A DNA stretch of 64,000 nt from Micromonospora purpureochromogenes. Lineage in GTDB: Bacteria > Actinomycetota > Actinomycetes > Mycobacteriales > Micromonosporaceae. A program made the translations under genes and the position numbers. The notes beneath the pieces were generated by a model. The model was not told the DNA's origin. It ran no database searches and saw only the letters and a list, made by a program, of their open reading frames with translations. Every line of letters begins with the position of its first letter. Position 1 is the first letter of the stretch. This document shows positions 7,259 through 14,283 of the stretch, one piece after another. The stretch spans positions 5,518,001 through 5,582,000 of the forward strand of contig NZ_LT607410.1 in assembly GCF_900091515.1 (NCBI RefSeq), in the 5' to 3' direction.

Positions 7259-8171
7259 CGCCGCCACCGCCGCCGATGCCGCCGCCCCCGGCGGTGCCGC
7301 CGAGGCCGTAGCCGGGCGCGACCGGTTCGTCGGGATGGCGGCTGACGTGGGCGGACTCGGTGATCTTGGCGGACCAGTCGGCATGCGAGGCAGCGGCCGC
7401 GTGCCGGTTGATCGCCGCGCGCAGCCAGCCGTCCACGACGGCCACCCAGTCCCGCTGGTCGGCACCGGTGTGCCAGATCCGGAAGCGGCTGATGCTCTGG
7501 TGGCTGATCCCGGTCAGCGACAGCCGGCGGTCCAGCCAGAGGACCACCTCCAGGCCGGCCGAGTTCGCCACGAAGATCACCTCCAGCTCGGTGATCGGAC
7601 CGGCGTAGAGCGGTCCCACCCAGTAGCCGAGTCGCTGGTGCACCGGCAGCGCCTGCTCGACGCCGGGCAGCCGGGCGTGCGACAGGCCGGCCTGCCGGAT
7701 CAGGAAGCCGAGCGTGTCCAGCGCGGCGAGGATGTGCTGCTGGGTGGGGAGGGGATGGACGAAGACCGGCACCATCGCCCCCTGGTCCAGCTCGGGGTCG
7801 ACCGACACCTCGGTCCGTAGCCCGGTGCGCATGCTCATCAGGGGCACCCCACCGAAGATCGTCACCGGGGTCTCCCAGGGCAACGGCAGGGCGAAGTCGA
7901 TCGCCCGGCGTCGCCCCGCCGGCACCACGAACCGGCCGCCGATAGGCACCTGGTGGTACTGCACCAGCCGCGGTGGACTGTACGGATCGTCCGATTCCGC
8001 GGTGGCGACCAGGCCCAGCCGTACGTGCCGGATCGGCACGTCGTCCGGCCCGGCGGCGAGCGTCACCCGCCCCGGCAGCCGCAGTCCCGGCCGGGTGCTC
8101 GGATTGGTCAGCGTGGTGCTCACCGAGAGCCCGGTCCACCCGGACTCCCGCGCCACCCCGGTCACCCGCAC
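7248..8171 (-). CDS. Spo0M-like sporulation-control protein
   Basis: The 307-residue protein resembles the SpoOM family (arrestin-like beta-sandwich; Spo0M of Bacillus). It has an opening strand set (LSVSTTLTNPSTRPG, LPGRVTLAAGPDDVPIRHVRLGLVA), FALPLPWETPVT, and a second half (VEQALPVHQRLGYWVGP, GLEVVLWLDRR). The C-terminus is Gly-rich (GYGLGGTAGGGGIGGGGG), as in many actinobacterial members. The family acts in the cytoplasm on sporulation or division through protein contacts; no enzymatic residues are expected. It is somewhat short at the N-terminus: the GTG at 8171 follows a G-rich Shine-Dalgarno-like run, and GTGs at 8165 and 8156 are alternatives. The gene is solitary. Confidence 0.75.
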   Translation of the reverse strand: MRVTGVARESGWTGLSVSTTLTNPSTRPGLRLPGRVTLAAGPDDVPIRHVRLGLVATAESDDPYSPPRLVQYHQVPIGGRFVVPAGRRRAIDFALPLPWETPVTIFGGVPLMSMRTGLRTEVSVDPELDQGAMVPVFVHPLPTQQHILAALDTLGFLIRQAGLSHARLPGVEQALPVHQRLGYWVGPLYAGPITELEVIFVANSAGLEVVLWLDRRLSLTGISHQSISRFRIWHTGADQRDWVAVVDGWLRAAINRHAAAASHADWSAKITESAHVSRHPDEPVAPGYGLGGTAGGGGIGGGGGDGT

Positions 8172-8303
8172 GCCCGCGCCCCCCCTCGCCCCTCCCGGGG
8201 CTTTCCCACCCCCCGTCCCGACACTCCCCGCCCGCGCGGCAGGCGGCCGCGCCCTCTCGGACCCCCACCGCGCACTTTCCGGGCGCCCCGGGCCCCGGTC
8301 CGC

Positions 8304-8369
8304 CGCGCACTTTCGGGGAAAGAGTGGCTATTTCCCGCCCGATGGCCACGCTTTCTCGGAAAGTGCGCG
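8304..8369. repeat. long-hairpin intergenic repeat, family A, copy 1
   Basis: Two 27-nt arms, starting CGCGCACTTTC and ending GAAAGTGCGCG, pair across a short loop with only a few mismatches. The same element occurs at 44004-44067 and 44134-44197. A lone half-arm (CGCGCACTTTCC) lies just upstream at 8269-8280. It sits downstream of a CNNM/CorC-type gene and upstream of the Spo0M-like gene. It is REP- or MITE-like and may also terminate transcription. The rest of 8172-8486 holds no gene: it is C-rich on the left and G-rich on the right. Confidence 0.8.
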
Positions 8370-8456
8370 GACCTTGGGGCGGCGGCGGGGGGGGTGGGAG
8401 GGGGACGAGGCCGGCCGCCGGGTCACGGGGAGCCGGCGGCCGGGCGAGAGGCGGTT

Positions 8457-8484
8457 GGGGTGGGTGGGGTGGGGTGGGGTGGGG
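8457..8484 (+). repeat. G-run tract with quadruplex potential
   Basis: Six consecutive runs of three or four G separated by single T residues lie directly beyond the stop codon of the CNNM/CorC-type gene. The plus strand could fold into a G-quadruplex, while the transcript of the minus-strand gene would be C-rich. It may mark the 3' end of that transcription unit. Confidence 0.6.
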
Positions 8485-8486
8485 CG

Positions 8487-9551
8487 TCAGCGGAGGCGGC
8501 GGCCGCGCGGGACCGGGTCGGTCTCGTCGTCGAACTCGCCGATGACCTCCTCCAGCAGGTCCTCGAGGGCCACGAAGCCGATCGGCCGGGTCGGGCCGCC
8601 ACCGTTGCGGACCAGCGCGAGCTGGGCCTGGTCGGCGCGCATCGCGGCCACCGCCTCGGTGACCGAGGAGGCCGCCGGCAGCGTGAACGCCCGGGTCATC
8701 AGCTCGCCGGCCGTCGCCGACCGGCCGGTGGTGACCGCCCGCACCGCCTCCCGCACATGGACCAGGCCGCAGACCTCGCCGCCCGGGTCCAGCACGGCGA
8801 GCCGGGACCGACCGCTGTTTCGGCTGACCTGCTCGATCCGGTCCGCGGTGTCGTCCCGGCGGACCGTGACGATCTCGTCGAAGGGCTCCATCACGTCCCG
8901 GACGGTGGTGCCCTGCAACTCCAGCATGCTGGTCAGCAGGTGGTGCTGCTCGGCGCCGAGCAGCCCGTGCTCGCGGGACTGCTCCAGCAGGATGCGCAGC
9001 TCGTCCGGGCCGTGCACCTGGGCGAGCTGGTCCTGCTGCTGCACCCCGACCAGCCGGAGCACCACGTTGGCCAGCGCGTTGAGCGCCGACAGCACCGGCC
9101 GGGCCACCCGGGCGAAGGCCCGGAACGGCAGCGCCAGCAGCAGCGCCGACCGCTCGGCGTCGGTGATCGCCCACGACTTCGGGGCCATCTCCCCGACAAC
9201 CAGGTGCAGGAAGGTCACCAGCCCCAGCGCGAAGACCAGCGCGACGGCGTGGCTGGCCGCGTCGGGCAGCCCCACCGTGTGCAGCAGCGGGCTGAGCAGG
9301 TGTTCGATCGCCGGCTCGGCGAGCGCGCCGAGCCCCAGGGTGCAGAGCGTGATGCCGAGCTGCGCGCCGGCCAGCATCAGCGACAGTTCGCGGACGCCGT
9401 CCAGCGCCGCCCGGGCCGCCCGACCGCCACCGGCGGCGGCCTGTTCCAGGCGGTAGCGCTTGCTCGCCAACAGCGCGAACTCGGCGGCCACGAAGAAGCC
9501 GTTGAGCGCCAGCAGCAGCACTGAGACCAGCAGGGCGGCGCCGGGGCTCAT
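8487..9551 (-). CDS. CNNM/CorC-type membrane protein with CBS domains (second of a pair)
   Basis: The 354-residue protein begins with a CNNM (DUF21) membrane domain: ALLVSVLLLALNGFFVAAEFALL, LAGAQLGITLCTLGLGALAEPA and HLVVGEMAPKSWAI. A CBS pair follows at about 215-345 (VRDVMEPFDEIVTVRRDD, LVRNGGGPTRPIGFVALEDLLEEVIGEFDDE). There is no C-terminal CorC_HlyC domain after the CBS pair, so it is a shortened member. The family takes part in magnesium or cobalt homeostasis at the cytoplasmic membrane. Its ATG overlaps the stop of the upstream homologue (ATGA), so the two are probably coupled and may form a heteromer. Confidence 0.88.
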   Translation of the reverse strand: MSPGAALLVSVLLLALNGFFVAAEFALLASKRYRLEQAAAGGGRAARAALDGVRELSLMLAGAQLGITLCTLGLGALAEPAIEHLLSPLLHTVGLPDAASHAVALVFALGLVTFLHLVVGEMAPKSWAITDAERSALLLALPFRAFARVARPVLSALNALANVVLRLVGVQQQDQLAQVHGPDELRILLEQSREHGLLGAEQHHLLTSMLELQGTTVRDVMEPFDEIVTVRRDDTADRIEQVSRNSGRSRLAVLDPGGEVCGLVHVREAVRAVTTGRSATAGELMTRAFTLPAASSVTEAVAAMRADQAQLALVRNGGGPTRPIGFVALEDLLEEVIGEFDDETDPVPRGRRLR

Positions 9552-10900
9552 GCCGCCACCTCCCCGCCGGGCGCCTCGCCGGCCATCCGCAGCCGCACCG
9601 AGTCGGCCACGTGCCGGTCCACCACGAGCACCTCGACCAGGGCGCGCTCGCGTGGCTCCTCGCCGTCGGCGGGCAGGCTGATCTCCAGCCGGTCGCCCAC
9701 CTCGGGCACCCGGCCCAGCTCCCGCATGACCAGCCCGGAGAGGGTGTCGTACTCGGGGGCCTCGGGCAGCGCGATGCCGGTGCTGTCGGCGACCTCGTCG
9801 ATCCGCCAGCGGGCCGGCACCACCCAGGAGCCGTCCGCCTGGCGGGCGGGGGCGCGCTCCGGCGGGTCGTCCTCGTCCCGGATCGGGCCGACCAGCTCCT
9901 CGGCGATGTCCTCCAGCGTGATCACGCCGGCGAAGCCGCCGTACTCGTCGACCACGCAGGCCAGCTGCCGGTGCCCGGACCGCAGCCGGTCCAGCACCGT
10001 CGGCAGCGGCAGCGTCTCGGGCACCAGCAACGGGGGTACGGCCACCGCGCTGACCGGGGTGGTGGCGCGCCGCGCCGGGGGTACGCCGAGCACGTCGGCG
10101 ATGCCGATCACGCCGACCAGGTCGTCCACGCCCTCGGCGCCGCGAACCGGGAAGCGGGAGTGGCCGGTGTCGAGCAGCTCGACCACCCGGCTGACCGGCT
10201 CGTGCGCCCGTACGGTGTGCACGTCGACCCGGGGCACCATGGCCTCCCCGGCGGTCAGCTCCCGGAAGTCGAGGCCCCGGTCGAGCAGGTCGGACATCTC
10301 GGCGTCGAGGTGCCCCTCCTCCCGGGACTCGGCGATGATCTGTTCCAGGTCCTCCGGGGTGGCGCCGCTGGGCAGCTCCTCGATCGGCTCGATGCCGATC
10401 CGGCGCAGCAGCCGCACCGCCGCCCGGTCGAAGAGCGTGATCAGCGGGCCGGCGACCTTCAGGTACATCAGGGTGGAGCGGCTCAGCGCCCGGGCCAGCG
10501 GCTCGGCGCGGGCGATGGCCAGGTTCTTCGGGGCGAGTTCACCGAGGACCATCTGCACCACGGTGGCGATGAGCAGGGCCAGCGTCACCGACAGCGGGAG
10601 GCTGACCCCGGTGGAGACACCGGCGCCGCCGAGCAGTTCGGCCAGCCCGGCACCCAGGTACGGCTCGGCGACGTAACCGACCAGCAGGGCGGTCACGGTG
10701 ATGCCGAGCTGGGCGCCGGAGAGCATGAACGAGAGCCGGCCGGTGACCTCCAGGGCCCGGGCGGCGGCCTGGTCGCCCTCCTCGGCCTGTTGCTTGAGCC
10801 GGCCGCGGTCCACCGCGACGTAGCCGAACTCCTGGGCCACGAAGTAGCCGGTGGCGGCGGTGAGAACGATGATGAGTACGAGACCGACGACGATCAACAC
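9548..10900 (-). CDS. CNNM/CorC-type membrane protein with CBS pair and CorC_HlyC domain (first of a pair)
   Basis: The 450-residue protein has a CNNM membrane domain at about 1-190 (TAATGYFVAQEFGYVAVDR, LSGAQLGITVTALLVGYVAEP, MVLGELAPKNLAIARAEPLA). A CBS pair follows at about 210-335 (AGEAMVPRVDVHTVRAHEP, ACVVDEYGGFAGVITLEDIAEELVG). A C-terminal CorC_HlyC transporter-associated domain ends it (GSWVVPARWRIDEVADSTG). It probably handles divalent cations, by analogy with CorC/CNNM proteins. I chose the GTG at 10900 because the hydrophobic span starts there; the frame is open to 10951. The leader contains two perfect hairpins at 10941-10982. The stop overlaps the start of the second CNNM gene. 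Confidence 0.88.
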   Translation of the reverse strand: MLIVVGLVLIIVLTAATGYFVAQEFGYVAVDRGRLKQQAEEGDQAAARALEVTGRLSFMLSGAQLGITVTALLVGYVAEPYLGAGLAELLGGAGVSTGVSLPLSVTLALLIATVVQMVLGELAPKNLAIARAEPLARALSRSTLMYLKVAGPLITLFDRAAVRLLRRIGIEPIEELPSGATPEDLEQIIAESREEGHLDAEMSDLLDRGLDFRELTAGEAMVPRVDVHTVRAHEPVSRVVELLDTGHSRFPVRGAEGVDDLVGVIGIADVLGVPPARRATTPVSAVAVPPLLVPETLPLPTVLDRLRSGHRQLACVVDEYGGFAGVITLEDIAEELVGPIRDEDDPPERAPARQADGSWVVPARWRIDEVADSTGIALPEAPEYDTLSGLVMRELGRVPEVGDRLEISLPADGEEPRERALVEVLVVDRHVADSVRLRMAGEAPGGEVAA

Positions 10901-10940
10901 GGGTCGCTCAGGGCTCCCGGGGACGTCGGGGCGATGGAAT

Positions 10941-10982
10941 GCCGGGCACAACCCGGCTGGCTACTGCTGCCCTCCTGGGCAG
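10941..10982 (-). promoter_or_regulatory. two-hairpin 5' leader of the CNNM operon
   Basis: Reverse-strand RNA would form CTGCCC-AGGA-GGGCAG (10967-10982) and then GCCGGG-TTGTG-CCCGGC (10941-10957), 41 nt before the GTG start. A TAGAAT hexamer further upstream (about 11000) could be the -10 box. I could not match the leader to a known magnesium or manganese riboswitch consensus, so its role is open. Confidence 0.4.
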
Positions 10983-11060
10983 AGGAGTCGATCATGCGGC
11001 AATTCTATCTGCGGTCGCTGAAAGCCCGCTGAAGGTGGGGACAAAGCCGCCGCTCATCCC

Positions 11061-11402
11061 CTATTTCCGGTGCTCGGCAAGTTCATCCCGGTCCAGCAGG
11101 GTCCGGTCCACCCGCCCCGACCGGTACGCGGCCCGCCCGATCATCTGCGCGGCCACCGGCGCGGTGGCCAGTTGGAAGACGGCGACCAGCGCGATCATGC
11201 CGAGATCGGCGGGGCTGCGCAGCCGCAGCGCCAGCCCGAGCAGCAGGAGCAACGCCCCGAGCACCTGCGGCTTGGTGGCGGCGTGCATCCGGTCCAGCAC
11301 GTCCGGGAAGCGCAGCACCCCGATCCCGGCGGCGAGGCTGAGCAGCGCCCCCGCCACCAGGGCGACCGCTCCCAGCCAGTCGGCGACCGTCCCCGCGCTC
11401 AC
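11061..11402 (-). CDS. mrpG: multisubunit Na+(K+)/H+ antiporter subunit G
   Basis: The 113-residue protein has three hydrophobic helices and the MrpG/PhaG signature RFPDVLDRMHAATKPQ followed by LGALLLLLGLALRL. MrpG is a small membrane subunit required to assemble the Mrp antiporter. It is the last gene of the six-gene mrp operon, 52 bp after mrpF. The C-terminus is a short charged tail (RDELAEHRK). The family's usual length is 110-130 residues, so it is complete. Confidence 0.93.
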   Translation of the reverse strand: MSAGTVADWLGAVALVAGALLSLAAGIGVLRFPDVLDRMHAATKPQVLGALLLLLGLALRLRSPADLGMIALVAVFQLATAPVAAQMIGRAAYRSGRVDRTLLDRDELAEHRK

Positions 11403-11454
11403 CGGGCCACCCTTTCGTTCGCGACTGCGGGCAGCCGGGCCGGGGGCCGGCGCG

Positions 11455-11718
11455 TCACGTCTCCTCCCGGACGGCGAAGCGGACCAGGGCCACCGAGCCG
11501 ACGAAGCCGAGCAGCGAGAGCACCACCAGCACCGGCAGCGTGGTGGCGTGCCGGTTGACCGCGGCCTCCGCCCCGACCGCGCCGAGCATGACCGCGAGCA
11601 GCAGGTCGGCGGCGATCACCCGGTCCAGCAGTGACGGGCCCCGGTAGATCCGGGCCAGCGCCAGCAGCGCGGTGACCGAGAGCAGCACGGTCAGGACGAC
11701 GGTGAGGACGACGGTCAT
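11455..11718 (-). CDS. mrpF: multisubunit Na+(K+)/H+ antiporter subunit F
   Basis: The 87-residue protein has three helices and the MrpF core RIYRGPSLLDRVIAADLL. The conserved acidic residue of DRVIAADLL is present. It is a membrane subunit of the Mrp complex with a proposed link to the ion path. The ATG at 11718 overlaps the mrpE stop (ATGA), showing translational coupling. It is the fifth gene of the operon. Confidence 0.93.
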   Translation of the reverse strand: MTVVLTVVLTVLLSVTALLALARIYRGPSLLDRVIAADLLLAVMLGAVGAEAAVNRHATTLPVLVVLSLLGFVGSVALVRFAVREET

Positions 11719-12302
11719 GTGGACCTCCGGTCGACGGGATCGGTGGCGAGCAGGCGCACCTCGGCGTCGGAACCGACCGCCCGGACGACGCGTTCCTCGA
11801 CGGTGAGGACCCGGGCCCGGCTGTCGGACAGGTCCTCCGGACGCCGGACGTCCAGGACGTGCACGTAGAGGATGGCCGCTTCCCGGTCGACCTCGAGGAT
11901 CAGGGTGCCGGGGACCAGCGAGAGCAGCTCGGCGGTGAGCGCCAGGTTGAGGTCGGTGCCCACCCGCAGGCGTACGCCGATGATCGCTCCGCGCGGCCGG
12001 TAGCCGGGGCGGACGGCGATCGCGGCGACGCGCACGCTGGCGTCGACCAACTCGGCGACGAACGTCGCCAGCAGCACCAGCAGTGCCCGGGGCCGCAGCC
12101 GGCCGCCGAAGGAGACCGGCGGCAGCGGGAAGAACAGCAGCACCGCGACGCCGACCAGCGCCCCGCCGAGCAGGTTGCCCCAGGAGATCTCACCCCAGAG
12201 CAGGTTCCAGACCGCGATCAGCCAGCCCAGGGCGATCGCCTGGTCGCGGCGGCGACCGGCGCGCCTCGTGGGCGGCGATCCGCCGGCGTCCGGGGTGGTC
12301 AT
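11715..12302 (-). CDS. mrpE: multisubunit Na+(K+)/H+ antiporter subunit E
   Basis: The 195-residue protein has an N-terminal membrane part (ALGWLIAVWNLLWGE, GNLLGGALVGVAVLLFFPL). A conserved C-terminal soluble domain typical of MrpE follows (LNLALTAELLSLVPGTLILEVDRE, LYVHVLDV). The subunit is structural in the Mrp antiporter. The start at 12302 overlaps the mrpD stop. A charged N-terminal extension of about 20 residues (TRRAGRRRDQ) precedes the first helix. The C-terminal 30 residues are poorly conserved and acidic or basic in patches. Confidence 0.92.
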   Translation of the reverse strand: MTTPDAGGSPPTRRAGRRRDQAIALGWLIAVWNLLWGEISWGNLLGGALVGVAVLLFFPLPPVSFGGRLRPRALLVLLATFVAELVDASVRVAAIAVRPGYRPRGAIIGVRLRVGTDLNLALTAELLSLVPGTLILEVDREAAILYVHVLDVRRPEDLSDSRARVLTVEERVVRAVGSDAEVRLLATDPVDRRST

Positions 12303-13804
12303 GGGGCACCGCCGGGCAGCACGGCCCGCACGTACGGGGTGCGCAGCCGCAGGTCGGCCGCGGCGTCGGCGGTGACGCGGAACAGCGGACCGGCGGCGAG
12401 CGTGAACGTCAGGCCCAGCACCACCAGGGCGGCGGTGGCGCCCACCATCAGCTGCGGCAGCCGGACCACCGGTTCGTCGGTGGCCAGCCGGGGCGCCCGC
12501 CAGAACGCGATGTTCCACACCCGGGAGGCGGTGTAGAGGGTGAGCAGGCTGGTCGCCGTGCCGGCGGCGACCAGCACCCAGGGCAGCGGCCCGCCGACCG
12601 CCACGCCGGCCTGGAGCAGGCCGACCTTGCCGAGGAAGCCGGAGAACGGCGGAACGCCGGCGAGGTTCATCGCCGGGACGAAGAAGAGCACCGCCAGCAG
12701 CGGGGCGATCCGGGCCAGGCCGCCGAGCCGCCGCAGGTCGGTGCTGCCGGCACGCTCCTCGACCAGCCCGGCGACGAGGAAGAGCGTGGTCTGGATGGTG
12801 ATGTGGTGCACCACGTAGAAGATCGCGCCGGAGAGCGCGGCGGCGGTGCTCAGCGCCACCCCGTAGATCATGTAGCCGATGTGGCTGACCAGCGTGAACG
12901 AGAAGAGCCGCTTCATGTCCGACTGCGCCACCGCGCCGAGCACGCCGACCACCATGGTCAGCCCGGCCACCACCATGAGCAGGCCGGAGACCTGCCCGCC
13001 GGGGAAGAGCAGCGTCTCGGTCCGGATGATCGCGTAGACGCCGACCTTGGTGAGCAGGCCGGCGAAGACCGCGGTCACCGGGGCCGGCGCGGTCGGGTAG
13101 CTGTCCGGCAGCCAGGCGGAGACCGGGAAGACCGCCGCCTTGATCCCGAAGGCGAGCAGCAGCATCAGCTGCAACCCCAGCCGTACGCCGTCCGGCAGCG
13201 CGTCGAGGCGGGTGGCGAGCTGGGCCAGGTTGAGGGTGCCGGTGGCGGCGTACACCAGGCCGACCGCGATCAGGAAGATCATCGAGGCGAGGATGCCGAC
13301 CACGACGTACGTCGAGCCGGTCCGGATCCGGGCCTCGGTGCCGCCCAGCGTGATCAGCACGAAGCTGGCCGCCAGCAGCATCTCGAAGCCGACGAAGAGG
13401 TTGAACAGGTCCCCGGCGAGGAAGGCGTTGGTGATGCCGGCGGTCAGCACCAGGTAGGTCGGGTGGTAGATGCTCACCGGCGCGGATTCGCTGGTCTCGC
13501 TGCGGCCCTGGCCGATGGAGTAGATCAGCACGCAGAGGGTGACCGCCGAGGAGACCACCAGCATCAGCGCGGCCAACTGGTCGGCGACCAGCACGATCCC
13601 CACCGGCGCCGGCCACCCGCCGACCTGCGTCACCACCGGCCCGTGCCGGTACGCCTGCACCAGCAGCGCCACCGCGACGACCAGGTTGCCGGTGAGCGCG
13701 ACCACGCTGACCGTGCGCTGCACCCGGGGCAGGTTGGCCAGGATCAGGGTCAGCGCGGCGCCGAGCAGCGGCACCACCACCGGCAGCGGCACGAGCCGGT
13801 TCAC
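12299..13804 (-). CDS. mrpD: multisubunit Na+(K+)/H+ antiporter subunit D
   Basis: The 501-residue polytopic protein is related to the NuoL/M/N subunits of complex I. It has the typical core helices with NLFVGFEMLLAASFVL, KAAVFPVSAWLPDSYPTAPAPVTAVFAGLLTK (split across residues 215-250, with the conserved Lys) and DMKRLFSFTLVSHIGYM. MrpD carries one of the proposed proton channels. The start overlaps the mrpC stop and the stop overlaps the mrpE start, as through the whole operon. Confidence 0.94.
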   Translation of the reverse strand: MNRLVPLPVVVPLLGAALTLILANLPRVQRTVSVVALTGNLVVAVALLVQAYRHGPVVTQVGGWPAPVGIVLVADQLAALMLVVSSAVTLCVLIYSIGQGRSETSESAPVSIYHPTYLVLTAGITNAFLAGDLFNLFVGFEMLLAASFVLITLGGTEARIRTGSTYVVVGILASMIFLIAVGLVYAATGTLNLAQLATRLDALPDGVRLGLQLMLLLAFGIKAAVFPVSAWLPDSYPTAPAPVTAVFAGLLTKVGVYAIIRTETLLFPGGQVSGLLMVVAGLTMVVGVLGAVAQSDMKRLFSFTLVSHIGYMIYGVALSTAAALSGAIFYVVHHITIQTTLFLVAGLVEERAGSTDLRRLGGLARIAPLLAVLFFVPAMNLAGVPPFSGFLGKVGLLQAGVAVGGPLPWVLVAAGTATSLLTLYTASRVWNIAFWRAPRLATDEPVVRLPQLMVGATAALVVLGLTFTLAAGPLFRVTADAAADLRLRTPYVRAVLPGGAP

Positions 13805-14283
13805 TGCCGCCGACCCCGTCCGCGCAACCGGCGTCGGGCCGGCTCCGGGTCCACCTGCTCCGGGTCGTCGTCCGGCCCCTCCCCGCCGAGGTCGGTGTCG
13901 AGCACCTCGTTGCGCTCGGCGAGCTGCACGATCTGGCGGTCCTCCAGGTCGTCCTGCACCTCGTCGTCGCCGCCGAGATACCAGCTCCGGTAGGCGACCG
14001 CCGCGAGGAACGCGGTCAGCCCGAAGGTGATCACGATGGCGGTGAGCACCATGGCCTGGACCAGCGGGTCGCTGAACTCCGCCGCCTCGGCGGTGCCGAC
14101 CACCGGCGCCGCGCCGGACCGGCCGCCGAGCAGGATGAGCAGGTTCACCCCGTTGCCGAGCAGGATGACGCCGAGCAGGATCCGGGTCAGGCTGCGCTCC
14201 AGCAGCAGGGTCACCCCGGTGGCCGCGAGCACGCCGACGGCGAGCACCAGCACCAGGGTCGGCCCCGCGCCGCCCTCCCTCAC
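13801..14283 (-). CDS. mrpC: multisubunit Na+(K+)/H+ antiporter subunit C
   Basis: The 160-residue protein is a NuoK homologue with three helices: LVLVLAVGVLAATGVTLLL, then SLTRILLGVILLGNGVNLLILLGG, then DPLVQAMVLTAIVITFGLTAF. A hydrophilic acidic tail of about 50 residues follows, longer than in Bacillus MrpC but common in actinobacteria. The GTG at 14283 overlaps the stop of mrpA (GTGA). It forms part of the Mrp complex in the cytoplasmic membrane. Confidence 0.92.
   Translation of the reverse strand: MREGGAGPTLVLVLAVGVLAATGVTLLLERSLTRILLGVILLGNGVNLLILLGGRSGAAPVVGTAEAAEFSDPLVQAMVLTAIVITFGLTAFLAAVAYRSWYLGGDDEVQDDLEDRQIVQLAERNEVLDTDLGGEGPDDDPEQVDPEPARRRLRGRGRRQ

Noticed and set aside
9611..11032. 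473-residue plus-strand frame opposite the CNNM gene
   Set aside because: His/Gln/Gly/Leu-rich composition typical of a reverse-complement frame; no motif.
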